Shown here: positions 56,685 to 64,000 of the stretch, piece by piece
Numbering within the stretch: the stretch's first letter is position 1
Layout: each line of letters starts with the position of its first letter
Origin: Oceanimonas doudoroffii
Lineage (GTDB): Bacteria > Pseudomonadota > Gammaproteobacteria > Enterobacterales > Aeromonadaceae
Assembly (NCBI RefSeq): GCF_002242685.1
Contig: NZ_NBIM01000001.1
Location: forward strand, 434,001 to 498,000
Reading direction: 5' to 3'
Length of the DNA stretch: 64,000 bases
Made by a program: the position numbers and the translations under genes
The notes under the pieces: generated by a model
The model's database searches: none
The model's input: the letters and a program-made list of their open reading frames with translations, nothing else
Told to the model about the DNA's origin: nothing

Positions 56685-57483
56685 CGTCCTCCACCATTTG
56701 CCACCCTGGTTGCACGGCAGCCTGACGCCCCTGAGCGGCGGGCTGACCAACCGCAGCTACCGGCTGACGACGGGGCAGGGGCGTTACTGGCTGCGATGGG
56801 GGTGTCCGCACCCGCAGGAGCTGGGTATTGACCGTCGCCATGAACGCATTGCCCATCAAGCGGCGGCCGAGGCCGGCCTGGCCCCGGCCATGCGCTATTG
56901 TGACCCGAAGCGGGGCATCCTGGTGCTGGACTGGCTCGACGAGCCGGACTGGCGGCAACGGCCGGGAACGCTGGCCAGCCTGATGCCCAGGGTGGCGCGG
57001 CTGCACCAACTGGTTCCGGCGGGCCTGCCGGTGCTCAATTTGTTCGAACAGGCACGGCATTACCGCAGGCAACTGAGCGCAGCGCCATCCTGGCTGGCTC
57101 CCCTGCTGGCCCATTTTGATAACCCTGCGCTTTCCCCGGGCTTTGTGCCCGCCCTGTGCCATTGTGACCTGACCGCCGGCAACCTCATCGGCGCACGGCC
57201 CTGGCTGGTGGACTGGGAGTACGCCTGCCTGGCGGATCCGGCCTTTGAGCTGGCGGTGATCGCCGACGACAGGGGCCTGAATGAAGAAGGCTGCACCGAG
57301 CTGCTGGCCCGGTATCGGGCCGCCGGCGGTGATATGACGATGGCCCGGTTGCGCGCCCGTGTGCCCTGGGTGCAGCTGCTTACCCTGCTGTGGGCGCTGG
57401 TGCAGCATCAGCACAGCGGCGGGGCGGAATATCAGGTGTGGCTGGAACGGGCCCGGGCGCGGTTGCTTCTCTCCCTGGGGTAA
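56674..57483 (+). CDS. thiK: Phosphotransferase, probable thiamine kinase
   Basis: A 269-residue aminoglycoside-phosphotransferase-fold kinase. PLSGGLTNRSYRLT near residue 20 is the nucleotide loop, CHCDLTAGNLIG near 168 is the catalytic loop (Asp), and LVDWEYACLADPAFELAVI near 185 is the metal-binding DxE/DWEY block. The place between lpoB and nagZ is that of thiK (ycfN) in E. coli, which supports thiamine kinase rather than another APH-type enzyme. The start codon is GTG at 56674 inside lpoB. Confidence 0.8.
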   Translation: MDADVLHHLPPWLHGSLTPLSGGLTNRSYRLTTGQGRYWLRWGCPHPQELGIDRRHERIAHQAAAEAGLAPAMRYCDPKRGILVLDWLDEPDWRQRPGTLASLMPRVARLHQLVPAGLPVLNLFEQARHYRRQLSAAPSWLAPLLAHFDNPALSPGFVPALCHCDLTAGNLIGARPWLVDWEYACLADPAFELAVIADDRGLNEEGCTELLARYRAAGGDMTMARLRARVPWVQLLTLLWALVQHQHSGGAEYQVWLERARARLLLSLG

Positions 57484-57550
57484 CCGTTCAGGTCTTCTTC
57501 ACATGACTTTCACAATATCAACACGGCCGCATGGCGGCCCCGGAGCAAAC

Positions 57551-58561
57551 ATGGGTCCCTTTATTCTCGATGTACACGGCTGTGAGCTCGATGCGGAAGA
57601 GCGCGAGCTGCTGGCGCACCCGACGGTGGGCGGGGTGATATTTTTCGGCAGAAATTATCATGATCGCGACCAGCTCACCGCCCTGGTGCGCAGCATTCGA
57701 GCGGTTAAACCCGGCCTGCTGCTTACCGTGGATCACGAAGGCGGCCGGGTGCAGCGCTTTCGCAACGGGTTTTTCCCGCTGCCGGCGCCGGGCAAACTGG
57801 CCGCGCTGAATCACCCCGAACGGCACGGCCTGTTGGCGGACGCCGGCTGGCTGATGGCCGCCGAATTGCTGGCCCACGACATTGATCTCAGCTTTGCCCC
57901 CGTGCTCGATCTGGAGCGGGGCAGCGAAGTCATTGGCGATCGCAGCTTTGGTACCGATCCGCAGCCCGTCATCGATCACGCCGGCGCCTTTATTACCGGC
58001 ATGAAGGACGCCGGCATGGCGGCGGTGGCCAAGCATTTTCCCGGGCACGGCAGCGTGCGCGCCGACTCCCACAAGGAGAGCCCGGTGGACGAGCGCCCGC
58101 TTTCCGAGATTGAGCGGGCCGATTTGGTGCCGTTCAAGGCGTTGATCGCACAGGGCGCCATTCAGGGCGTGATGCCCGCCCATGTGATTTACAACAAGGT
58201 GGACGAACGACCGGCGGGCTTTTCCGAATTCTGGCTGAAGGAGGTGCTGCGCCGCCGCTTGGGCTTTGACGGCCTTATCTTCAGTGACGATCTCACCATG
58301 GAGGGGGCCGCCGTGGCCGGCGGCTATGCCGAGCGCGCGCGCCAGGCCCTGGCGGCGGGCTGTGATCTGTTGCTGGCCTGTAACCACCGGGCCGGGGCGG
58401 TAAGCATTATCGACAGCCTGCCTCACGATCTGCAGCGCGACCTGTCACCATTGCGTAAAAAGGACAATGCCGGCCCGGCACACCTGTATGGCAGCCGCCG
58501 CTGGCGCGAAGCTGCCGACCGGTTACTGCGCCTGGGTGTCGAGCACGGCTGGAATGATTAA
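57551..58561 (+). CDS. nagZ: Beta-N-acetylhexosaminidase NagZ
   Basis: A 336-residue cytoplasmic GH3 enzyme that removes GlcNAc from anhydro-muropeptides in cell-wall recycling. VGGVIFFGRNYHDRDQLTAL, LTVDHEGGRVQRF, the Asp-His dyad region KHFPGHGSVRADSH (Lys161-His162) and the catalytic Asp in FSDDLTMEGA are all present. I chose ATG 57551; the frame is open far upstream into thiK without a start signal. It is 67 bases after thiK. Confidence 0.96.
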   Translation: MGPFILDVHGCELDAEERELLAHPTVGGVIFFGRNYHDRDQLTALVRSIRAVKPGLLLTVDHEGGRVQRFRNGFFPLPAPGKLAALNHPERHGLLADAGWLMAAELLAHDIDLSFAPVLDLERGSEVIGDRSFGTDPQPVIDHAGAFITGMKDAGMAAVAKHFPGHGSVRADSHKESPVDERPLSEIERADLVPFKALIAQGAIQGVMPAHVIYNKVDERPAGFSEFWLKEVLRRRLGFDGLIFSDDLTMEGAAVAGGYAERARQALAAGCDLLLACNHRAGAVSIIDSLPHDLQRDLSPLRKKDNAGPAHLYGSRRWREAADRLLRLGVEHGWND

Positions 58562-58712
58562 GCCGACAGTTATTTTTATGTAAAAATAAAGTTGTGGAAT
58601 TACTTGCAACTTTTACAATGGATGCCGCCTCCACCGAGGCGGCAACACAAGAATCTGCCGCTATGGACCGGCCATAGCCGCAGGTTTTTTCATTCTTAAC
58701 GAGGTTAGAACA

Positions 58713-60005
58713 ATGACACGCATCATCGTGGTCGGCGGTGGCGCCGGCGGTCTTGAGCTGGCAACCAAACTGGGTCGACAGCTGGGGCGCAAGGGCAAGG
58801 CCGAAGTGATTTTGGTGGATCGCAACCGAACCCACCTGTGGAAACCACTGCTGCACGAAGTGGCCACCGGCGCCATGGACACCGGCATCGACGGCCTGAG
58901 CTATCGCTCTCAGGCGCACAACCACGGCTTCAGCTTTCACCTGGGCACCCTGATTGACATCGACCGTGACAACAAGCAGATCAAACTGGCGCCGCTGGCC
59001 GATGACAACGGCAAGCAGGTGGTGGGCGAGCGCAGCCTGAGTTACGACATTCTGGTGATGGCCATTGGCTCGGTATCGAACGATTTCGGTACGCGAGGCG
59101 TACGCGACCACTGCATTTTCCTCGACAGCCCCCAGCAGGCCGAACGCTTTCACGACGAGATGATGAACCGCTTTCTGCAATACGCCGAGAGCGATACCGT
59201 GGACGAAAAGGTGGACATCGCCATTGTGGGGGGCGGCGCCACCGGCGTGGAGCTCTCCGCCGAGCTGTATAACGCCGTGGAGCACCTGGGCGCCTACGGC
59301 TTCAGGAAACTGACCCGCGACTGCCTGCGTCTGACCCTGGTGGAAGCCGGTCCGCGCATTCTGCCGGCCCTGCCCGAGCGTATTTCCGCCATGGCGCACA
59401 AGGAGCTGCGCGAGCTGGGGGTGGATGTGCGGGTGGGCACCATGGTGGTGGAAGCCACCGCCGAAGGCCTGAAAACCAAGGATGACGAGCTGATCCCCGC
59501 CAACCTCATGGTGTGGGCCGCCGGCATCAAGGCGCCCGACTTTATGAAAGACATTGCCGGGCTCGAGACCAACCGCATCAACCAGCTGGCGGTCAGGGAC
59601 ACCCTGCAGACCACCCGCGACGACAGCATTTTCGTGATCGGCGATTGCGCCTATTGCCTGCAGGGCGACGGCAAGGCGGTGCCGCCCCGGGCCCAATCGG
59701 CCCACCAAATGGCCAGCCTGGCCTATGACAACATTATTGCCAGCCTCAATGGCAAGGCGCTCAAGCCCTATGTGTACAAGGATCACGGCTCCCTGGTAAA
59801 CCTGAGCCGCTACAGTACCGTAGGCTCCCTGATGGGCAACCTGATGCGTGGCTCCATGATGGTGGAAGGCCGCATCGCCCGTACCGTGTATGTGTCGTTG
59901 TATCGCATGCACCAGGTGGCGCTGCACGGCTATACCCGCACCGGCCTGATGATGCTGGTGGGTCGCATTAACCGCTTTTTGCGCCCGCGACTGAAACTGC
60001 ACTGA
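58713..60005 (+). CDS. ndh: Type II NADH:quinone oxidoreductase
   Basis: A 430-residue single-subunit NADH dehydrogenase on the inner face of the membrane. The FAD dinucleotide fold is [16 protein letters not shown] at the N-terminus, the NADH fold is [17 protein letters not shown] near residue 170, and [11 protein letters not shown] near 307 and [10 protein letters not shown] follow. The C-terminal amphipathic part probably binds the membrane. There is 151 bp before it with room for its own promoter. In E. coli ndh follows nagZ-ycfP; ycfP is absent here. Confidence 0.96.
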   Translation: MTRIIVVGGGAGGLELATKLGRQLGRKGKAEVILVDRNRTHLWKPLLHEVATGAMDTGIDGLSYRSQAHNHGFSFHLGTLIDIDRDNKQIKLAPLADDNGKQVVGERSLSYDILVMAIGSVSNDFGTRGVRDHCIFLDSPQQAERFHDEMMNRFLQYAESDTVDEKVDIAIVGGGATGVELSAELYNAVEHLGAYGFRKLTRDCLRLTLVEAGPRILPALPERISAMAHKELRELGVDVRVGTMVVEATAEGLKTKDDELIPANLMVWAAGIKAPDFMKDIAGLETNRINQLAVRDTLQTTRDDSIFVIGDCAYCLQGDGKAVPPRAQSAHQMASLAYDNIIASLNGKALKPYVYKDHGSLVNLSRYSTVGSLMGNLMRGSMMVEGRIARTVYVSLYRMHQVALHGYTRTGLMMLVGRINRFLRPRLKLH

Positions 60006-60316
60006 GCCATGCCGGGGTTCGCCGTGTGCATTTTGACCTGTCGTCACGCCCACCGCGGCATACGCCGAGGGCAGGTTGAAATGAGCCGGCGAGCCCCACC
60101 GGCCCGCGGTCAGGCTCGCGCTGCAGGGCACCCTGAGGACACGGAAATCGGTAAGGGTGTGCGTAAATATTCCGGATTTTGTTATTTTTATGGTGGCTGA
60201 CACTGTCTTAAGATCGAACAGCCAAATTAAATTTTAACAAAAATGTAATTTTTGCTGTAAAGCTTCACTCGACTCCTTGTATAGTGGCGATTCATCACAT
60301 AACAAGGAGTGACTTG
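60006..60316. other. Intergenic region between ndh and the racemase gene
   Basis: 311 bp without a supported gene. The first half is GC-rich and holds a 63-codon open frame with no ribosome site, which I do not accept. The second half (60180-60290) is AT-rich and holds a -10-like TATAGT at 60280-60285 about 37 bases before the racemase ATG, without a clear -35. AAGGAG at 60304-60309 is the ribosome site of the next gene. Confidence 0.5.
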
Positions 60317-61549
60317 ATGAAAACAACCCCCACCGTGCTGGCTCTCACCCTGGCCGCCTGTCTCAGCCATACCGCCAGTGCCGCTCCCGAGTTGCCGGTG
60401 TCCGGTCTGAATACCAGCCATGCCATTCAGCAGACCACCAATGCCTGGATTGAGGTGGATCAGGCCGCGTTTGAGCACAATATTCGTACCCTGCAAACCC
60501 TGCTCAACGGTGAATCGCAAATTTGCGCCATCATGAAGGCCGATGCCTACGGCCACGGCATTGCCAACCTGATGCCCTCCGTCATTGCCGCCGGCATTCC
60601 CTGCGTGGGCATCACCAGCAATGAAGAGGCCCGAGTGGTGCGGGAAAGCGGCTATGAAGGGCGCATTCTGCGAGTGCGCAGCGGCACGCCGGCGGAGGTG
60701 CGCGACGGTCTGCAATATGACATGGAAGAGCTCTTTGGCGATGTGTCGTCGGCCCGGGAAGCGGCCGAGCTGGCCAGTGCCGCGGGCAAGACCCTGCGCT
60801 ATCACCTGGGGTTGAACGCCGGTGGCATGAGTCGTAATGGCCTGGAGCTGGCCACCGAGGCCGGCAAGCAGGAGGCGCTGGATCTGCTGGCGGTACCCGA
60901 TCTCGAGCTGGTGGGCATCATGACCCATTTTCAGTATGAAGAGGCCGACTTCGTGCGCGCCGGCCTGGCCAAATTCAACGAGCAGGCGGCCTGGCTGATT
61001 GAACACGGCGAGCTGGATCGCAGCAAGCTCACCCTGCATGCCGCCAACTCCTTTACCACCCTGGAAGTGCCGGAAGCCCGGCTCGACATGGTGCGCCCGG
61101 GTGGCATCATCTACGGCGACACCCTGCCCAGCTACACCGAATACAAAAAGGTGATGTCGTTCAAGACCCGGGTGGCTTCGGTGAATGATTATCCGGCGGG
61201 CAGCAAGGTCGGCTATGACGGCACCCTTACCCTGGAGCGCGACTCCCTGCTGGCCAACCTGCCCATGGGCTATTCCGATGGCTATCGCCGCGTGTTTACC
61301 AACAACGCCTATGTGGTGGTGAACGGCCATCGTGCCCCTGTGGTGGGCAAGGTGTCGATGAACACCACCATGATCGACGTGACCGACATTCCCGGTGTCA
61401 AACCCGGCGATGAAGTGGTGCTGTTCGGCAAGCAGGGCGAGGCGGAAGTGACTCAGTCCGAGCTGGAAGACGCCAATGGCGCCCTGCTGGCGGATCTCTA
61501 TACCGTCTGGGGCAACTCCAACCCCAAGATCCTCAAGCCCGTGCAGTAA
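60317..61549 (+). CDS. bsr: Periplasmic broad-specificity amino acid racemase (Bsr-type, alanine racemase family)
   Basis: A 410-residue fold-III PLP racemase with a signal peptide (cleavage near ASAAPE). The PLP lysine is in MKADAYGHG (Lys74). The second catalytic Tyr is expected in the KVGYDGTLTL block, and KVSMNTTMIDVT and GDEVVLFGKQG are the alanine-racemase family C-terminal motifs. The signal peptide and the YDGT segment match the BsrV/broad-specificity group of Vibrio and Aeromonas, which make non-canonical D-amino acids in the periplasm, rather than cytoplasmic Alr. AAGGAG is 7 bases before ATG 60317. Confidence 0.9.
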   Translation: MKTTPTVLALTLAACLSHTASAAPELPVSGLNTSHAIQQTTNAWIEVDQAAFEHNIRTLQTLLNGESQICAIMKADAYGHGIANLMPSVIAAGIPCVGITSNEEARVVRESGYEGRILRVRSGTPAEVRDGLQYDMEELFGDVSSAREAAELASAAGKTLRYHLGLNAGGMSRNGLELATEAGKQEALDLLAVPDLELVGIMTHFQYEEADFVRAGLAKFNEQAAWLIEHGELDRSKLTLHAANSFTTLEVPEARLDMVRPGGIIYGDTLPSYTEYKKVMSFKTRVASVNDYPAGSKVGYDGTLTLERDSLLANLPMGYSDGYRRVFTNNAYVVVNGHRAPVVGKVSMNTTMIDVTDIPGVKPGDEVVLFGKQGEAEVTQSELEDANGALLADLYTVWGNSNPKILKPVQ

Positions 61550-61656
61550 TCGGTCATATCATGCCGGCCGTGAGGCCGGCATCGCGCTTCACACCTTAAG
61601 TGCCACTCCCATTCGTGCTAAGGTGCTCGCCAGTTTCAAACCAGCCCGTTCCAGCC

Positions 61657-63210
61657 ATGCCCAGATCCCAACCCCCGGCTCTCACCCTGATGGTGCAGGG
61701 CACCGCCTCCGATGCCGGCAAAACCACCCTGGTGGCCGGACTGTGCCGCGTATTTGCCCGACGCGGCCTGCGTGTGGCGCCGTTCAAGCCCCAGAACATG
61801 GCGTTGAACAGCGCCGTTACTCAGGACGGCGGGGAAATTGGCCGGGCCCAGGCATTGCAGGCGGTGGCCTGCGGCGTGCCGGCCCATAGCGATTTCAACC
61901 CGGTACTGCTCAAGCCCCAGAGCGATACCAGTGCCCAGGTGGTCGTGCAGGGCAGGGCACTGTCGGTGGTGGAAGCGAAAGACTTTTTCGGCCCCGGCGC
62001 CCGTCACTACAAACAAAAGGTCATGACGGCGGTGCTCGACTCCTTTGAGCGGCTGCGGGCCGGCTACCAGCGGGTACTGGTGGAAGGCGCGGGCAGCCCG
62101 GCGGAGATTAACCTGCGCGACAACGACATTGCCAACATGGGCTTTGCCGAGGCTGCCGACTGCCCGGTGATCCTGGTGGCCGACATCGACAAGGGGGGCG
62201 TGTTTGCCCAGCTTTACGGCACCCTGATGCTGCTGAGCGAGGCGGAGCGGGCGCGAGTCAAGGGGCTGGTGATCAACCGGTTTCGCGGCGATATTCGCCT
62301 GCTGGAAAGTGGCCTGACCATGATCGAGGAGCTCACCAACAAGCCGGTGCTGGGCGTGGTGCCTTATCTCGACAACCTGGTGCTGGACGCCGAAGACGCC
62401 ATTGTCCGGCACGCCTCGGCCGGCGGCGATGAGCGGCCGCTCAAGGTGCTGGCGCTGGTGACCCCGCGCATCAGCAATCACACCGATCTTGACGCCCTGC
62501 GCCTGCACCCGCGGGTTGAGCTTACCCTGGTGCACGCCGGTTCAAAACCGGCACAGTGCCCACCGGCGGATCTGGTGATTTTGCCCGGCAGCAAGGCGGT
62601 GCGCGACGATCTGGCCACGCTGCTGGCCAATGGCTGGAAGTCGTGGCTGGATCGTCACCTGCGCTTCGGCGGCAAACTCATCGGCATCTGTGGCGGCTAC
62701 CAGATGCTGGGAGAACGGATTGACGATCCGCTCGGGCTGGAAAGTGCCGCCGGCAGCAGCGCCGGCCTGGGCTACTTGCCCATGACCACGCGGCTCGAGG
62801 CCGGCAAGCAGCTGCGCAACGTGACCGGCACCCTGCACCTTGAAGGCGAGTCCTGCGCCGTGCACGGCTACGAAATTCACTGTGGCCGAAGCGAGGCACA
62901 GGCTGCGCACCGGGCGCCGTTCACCCTGATCGCCGAGGGTGACTCGCCCCGGCCGGATGGCATGATCTGTGCCGATAACCAGATTCTCGGCACCTACCTG
63001 CACGGCCTGTTTGACGGCGTGGAGGCCTGCAATCAGCTGCTGGCCTGGGCCGGCTTGAATCACAGTCGGCAGGCGGTGGCGCTGGAAACCGAGCGCGAAG
63101 CCAGCCTCAACCGGCTGGCCGATACCCTTGAGCAGCACCTCAACCTGAACTTACTTGAACAACTGATGCAACCGACGACGCAACAAGGAAACGATCATGA
63201 GCAACCATGA
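61657..63210 (+). CDS. cobQ: Cobyric acid synthase
   Basis: A 517-residue glutamine-dependent amidase that makes cobyric acid from adenosylcobyrinate diamide. P-loop-like [20 protein letters not shown] at the N-terminus and [13 protein letters not shown] follow the DTBS/CobQ pattern. The amidotransferase domain has [11 protein letters not shown] with the nucleophile Cys345 and the His in [13 protein letters not shown] 61657 gives the standard start; a GTG 57 bases upstream is possible. No strong ribosome site is seen. It overlaps cobO by 14 bases. Confidence 0.95.
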   Translation: MPRSQPPALTLMVQGTASDAGKTTLVAGLCRVFARRGLRVAPFKPQNMALNSAVTQDGGEIGRAQALQAVACGVPAHSDFNPVLLKPQSDTSAQVVVQGRALSVVEAKDFFGPGARHYKQKVMTAVLDSFERLRAGYQRVLVEGAGSPAEINLRDNDIANMGFAEAADCPVILVADIDKGGVFAQLYGTLMLLSEAERARVKGLVINRFRGDIRLLESGLTMIEELTNKPVLGVVPYLDNLVLDAEDAIVRHASAGGDERPLKVLALVTPRISNHTDLDALRLHPRVELTLVHAGSKPAQCPPADLVILPGSKAVRDDLATLLANGWKSWLDRHLRFGGKLIGICGGYQMLGERIDDPLGLESAAGSSAGLGYLPMTTRLEAGKQLRNVTGTLHLEGESCAVHGYEIHCGRSEAQAAHRAPFTLIAEGDSPRPDGMICADNQILGTYLHGLFDGVEACNQLLAWAGLNHSRQAVALETEREASLNRLADTLEQHLNLNLLEQLMQPTTQQGNDHEQP

Positions 63211-63817
63211 CCAGGAACGCGAGCAGATAAAGGCCGAACGCCATCAGCAGCGCCAGCAGAAGGTAAAGGAAGCGGTAGACGCCAAGGTGGCTGCCGCCAC
63301 CGAGGAGCGCGGTGTACTCATGGTGATCACCGGCAACGGCAAGGGCAAGAGCACCGCCGGCTTTGGCACGGTCACCCGGGCCGTGGGGCATGGCAAAAAG
63401 GCCGCCGTGGTGCAGTTTATCAAGGGCGGCTGGGACTGCGGCGAGCGCAACCTGCTGCAACAGGTGGGCGTGCCCTTTGTGGTGATGAACACGGGATTTA
63501 CCTGGGAAACCCAGAACCGGGAAAAAGACATGGCCGCCTGCGAGCAGACTTGGCTGCCGGCGGAAAAAATGCTGGCCGACCCCAGCATCGATCTGGTGTT
63601 GCTCGACGAGCTCACCTACATGGTGGCCTATCACTATCTGGATCTGGAGCGGGTGCTGACCGCCCTGAAAAACCGCCCGGCCCACCAGCATGTGGTGATC
63701 ACCGGTCGCGGCTGCCACCGCGCCATTATTGAACTGGCCGACACCGTAAGTGAAGTGCAGTCGGTTAAGCACGCCTTTGAAGCCGGCGTAAAGGCCCAGG
63801 CAGGATTCGATTACTGA
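63197..63817 (+). CDS. cobO: Cob(I)yrinic acid a,c-diamide adenosyltransferase
   Basis: A 206-residue CobA/CobO/BtuR-type adenosyltransferase that puts the 5'-deoxyadenosyl group on cobalt. The P-loop GNGKGKST is at residues 46-53, and [34 protein letters not shown] and [20 protein letters not shown] follow. The N-terminal basic helix (about 1-35) is usual. The ribosome site AAGGAAA lies in the end of cobQ, so the two are coupled. Confidence 0.96.
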   Translation: MSNHDQEREQIKAERHQQRQQKVKEAVDAKVAAATEERGVLMVITGNGKGKSTAGFGTVTRAVGHGKKAAVVQFIKGGWDCGERNLLQQVGVPFVVMNTGFTWETQNREKDMAACEQTWLPAEKMLADPSIDLVLLDELTYMVAYHYLDLERVLTALKNRPAHQHVVITGRGCHRAIIELADTVSEVQSVKHAFEAGVKAQAGFDY

Positions 63818-63846
63818 GCTTTACCCTCGCACCTTAACGTGCCGGA

Positions 63847-64000
63847 TTATTGCTCCTTGGCAATAAGTCGCGCCATGGCGCTGAAATTAAGGGCGATGGG
63901 CGATGCACCGGCACGCATGGTAGCGACTCCCAGCGCCACGGTCGGCGTCAGTGTGTCGATGCGGCGAAACACCACGCCCTGCACCTGAAGCTGGCGTGTG
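63847..64000 (-). CDS. C-terminal fragment of a LysR-type regulator (5' part outside window)
   Basis: An open minus-strand frame enters from the right edge and stops at 63847-63849; about 50 residues are visible, including VVFRRIDTLTPTVALGVATM. The phrase VxFRxI and the closing helix (ALNFSAMARLIAKEQ) resemble the end of a LysR effector domain. The identification rests on this short tail only. It converges with cobO. Confidence 0.5.
   Translation of the reverse strand, partial: TRQLQVQGVVFRRIDTLTPTVALGVATMRAGASPIALNFSAMARLIAKEQ

Noticed and set aside
60009..60200. A 63-codon open frame after ndh
   Set aside because: No ribosome site and no conserved features; it starts 3 bases after ndh in GC-rich sequence where chance frames are common.

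Overview
The window reads as chromosomal DNA of a marine-type gammaproteobacterium. Gene order hinT-lpoB-thiK-nagZ-ndh, an msrA-like gene beside tamA-tamB, and an E. coli-type I-E CRISPR repeat all point to this class. GC-rich coding sequence, a Tad pilus locus, a Bsr-type racemase and B12 genes suggest the Aeromonadaceae (Oceanimonas/Oceanisphaera/Zobellella-like). That genus-level placement is inference.

Layout. (1) 1-12162: most of a Tad (Flp) pilus locus, entered inside the prepilin peptidase gene and ending with tadD, followed closely by maiA. (2) 12919-18103: biotin genes, bioA divergent from bioBFCD, then htpX. (3) 19271-21728: an IclR regulator, a GlcG/HbpS-like protein and an MFS exporter. 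(4) 21851-38313: a WYL regulator, a complete type I-E system (cas3, cse1, cse2, cas7, cas5, cas6e, cas1, cas2), a short leader and a very long CRISPR array (104 full repeats, 104 spacers, one truncated terminal repeat). (5) 38531-42708: small genes, cobC-cobS-cobT and a YdjM-like membrane protein. (6) 42764-54671: a class A PBP, an MsrA-like protein without its catalytic Cys, mobB, tamA-tamB and a PglL-type ligase. (7) 54780-60005: a lipoprotein gene, tRNA-Pro(GGG) and hinT-lpoB-thiK-nagZ-ndh. (8) 60317-64000: a periplasmic racemase, cobQ-cobO and the C-terminus of a regulator.

Main discovery. The 300-bp gap between cas3 and cse1 holds, on the minus strand, two degenerate copies of the CRISPR repeat exactly 32 nt apart, the normal spacer length of this system. 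One has a compensatory stem change that keeps the hairpin. The single pseudo-spacer matches a site about 110 bp upstream of cse1 at 14 of its first 16 positions, and the only two mismatches are at positions 6 and 12, the bases Cascade flips out. The site has an AAG PAM. This looks like a crRNA-like RNA that directs Cascade to repress its own operon promoter (a CreR-type regulator). Independent support for the PAM comes from the array: three pairs of spacers overlap on a common target, and the base triplets before the inner spacers are AAG, AAG and AGG.

Working together: the Tad genes build one secretion/pilus machine. The bio genes form one pathway from pimeloyl-ACP to biotin. The cob genes cover late B12 assembly from two separate clusters. 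The cas genes, array and antisense RNA appear to form a self-regulating immune system.
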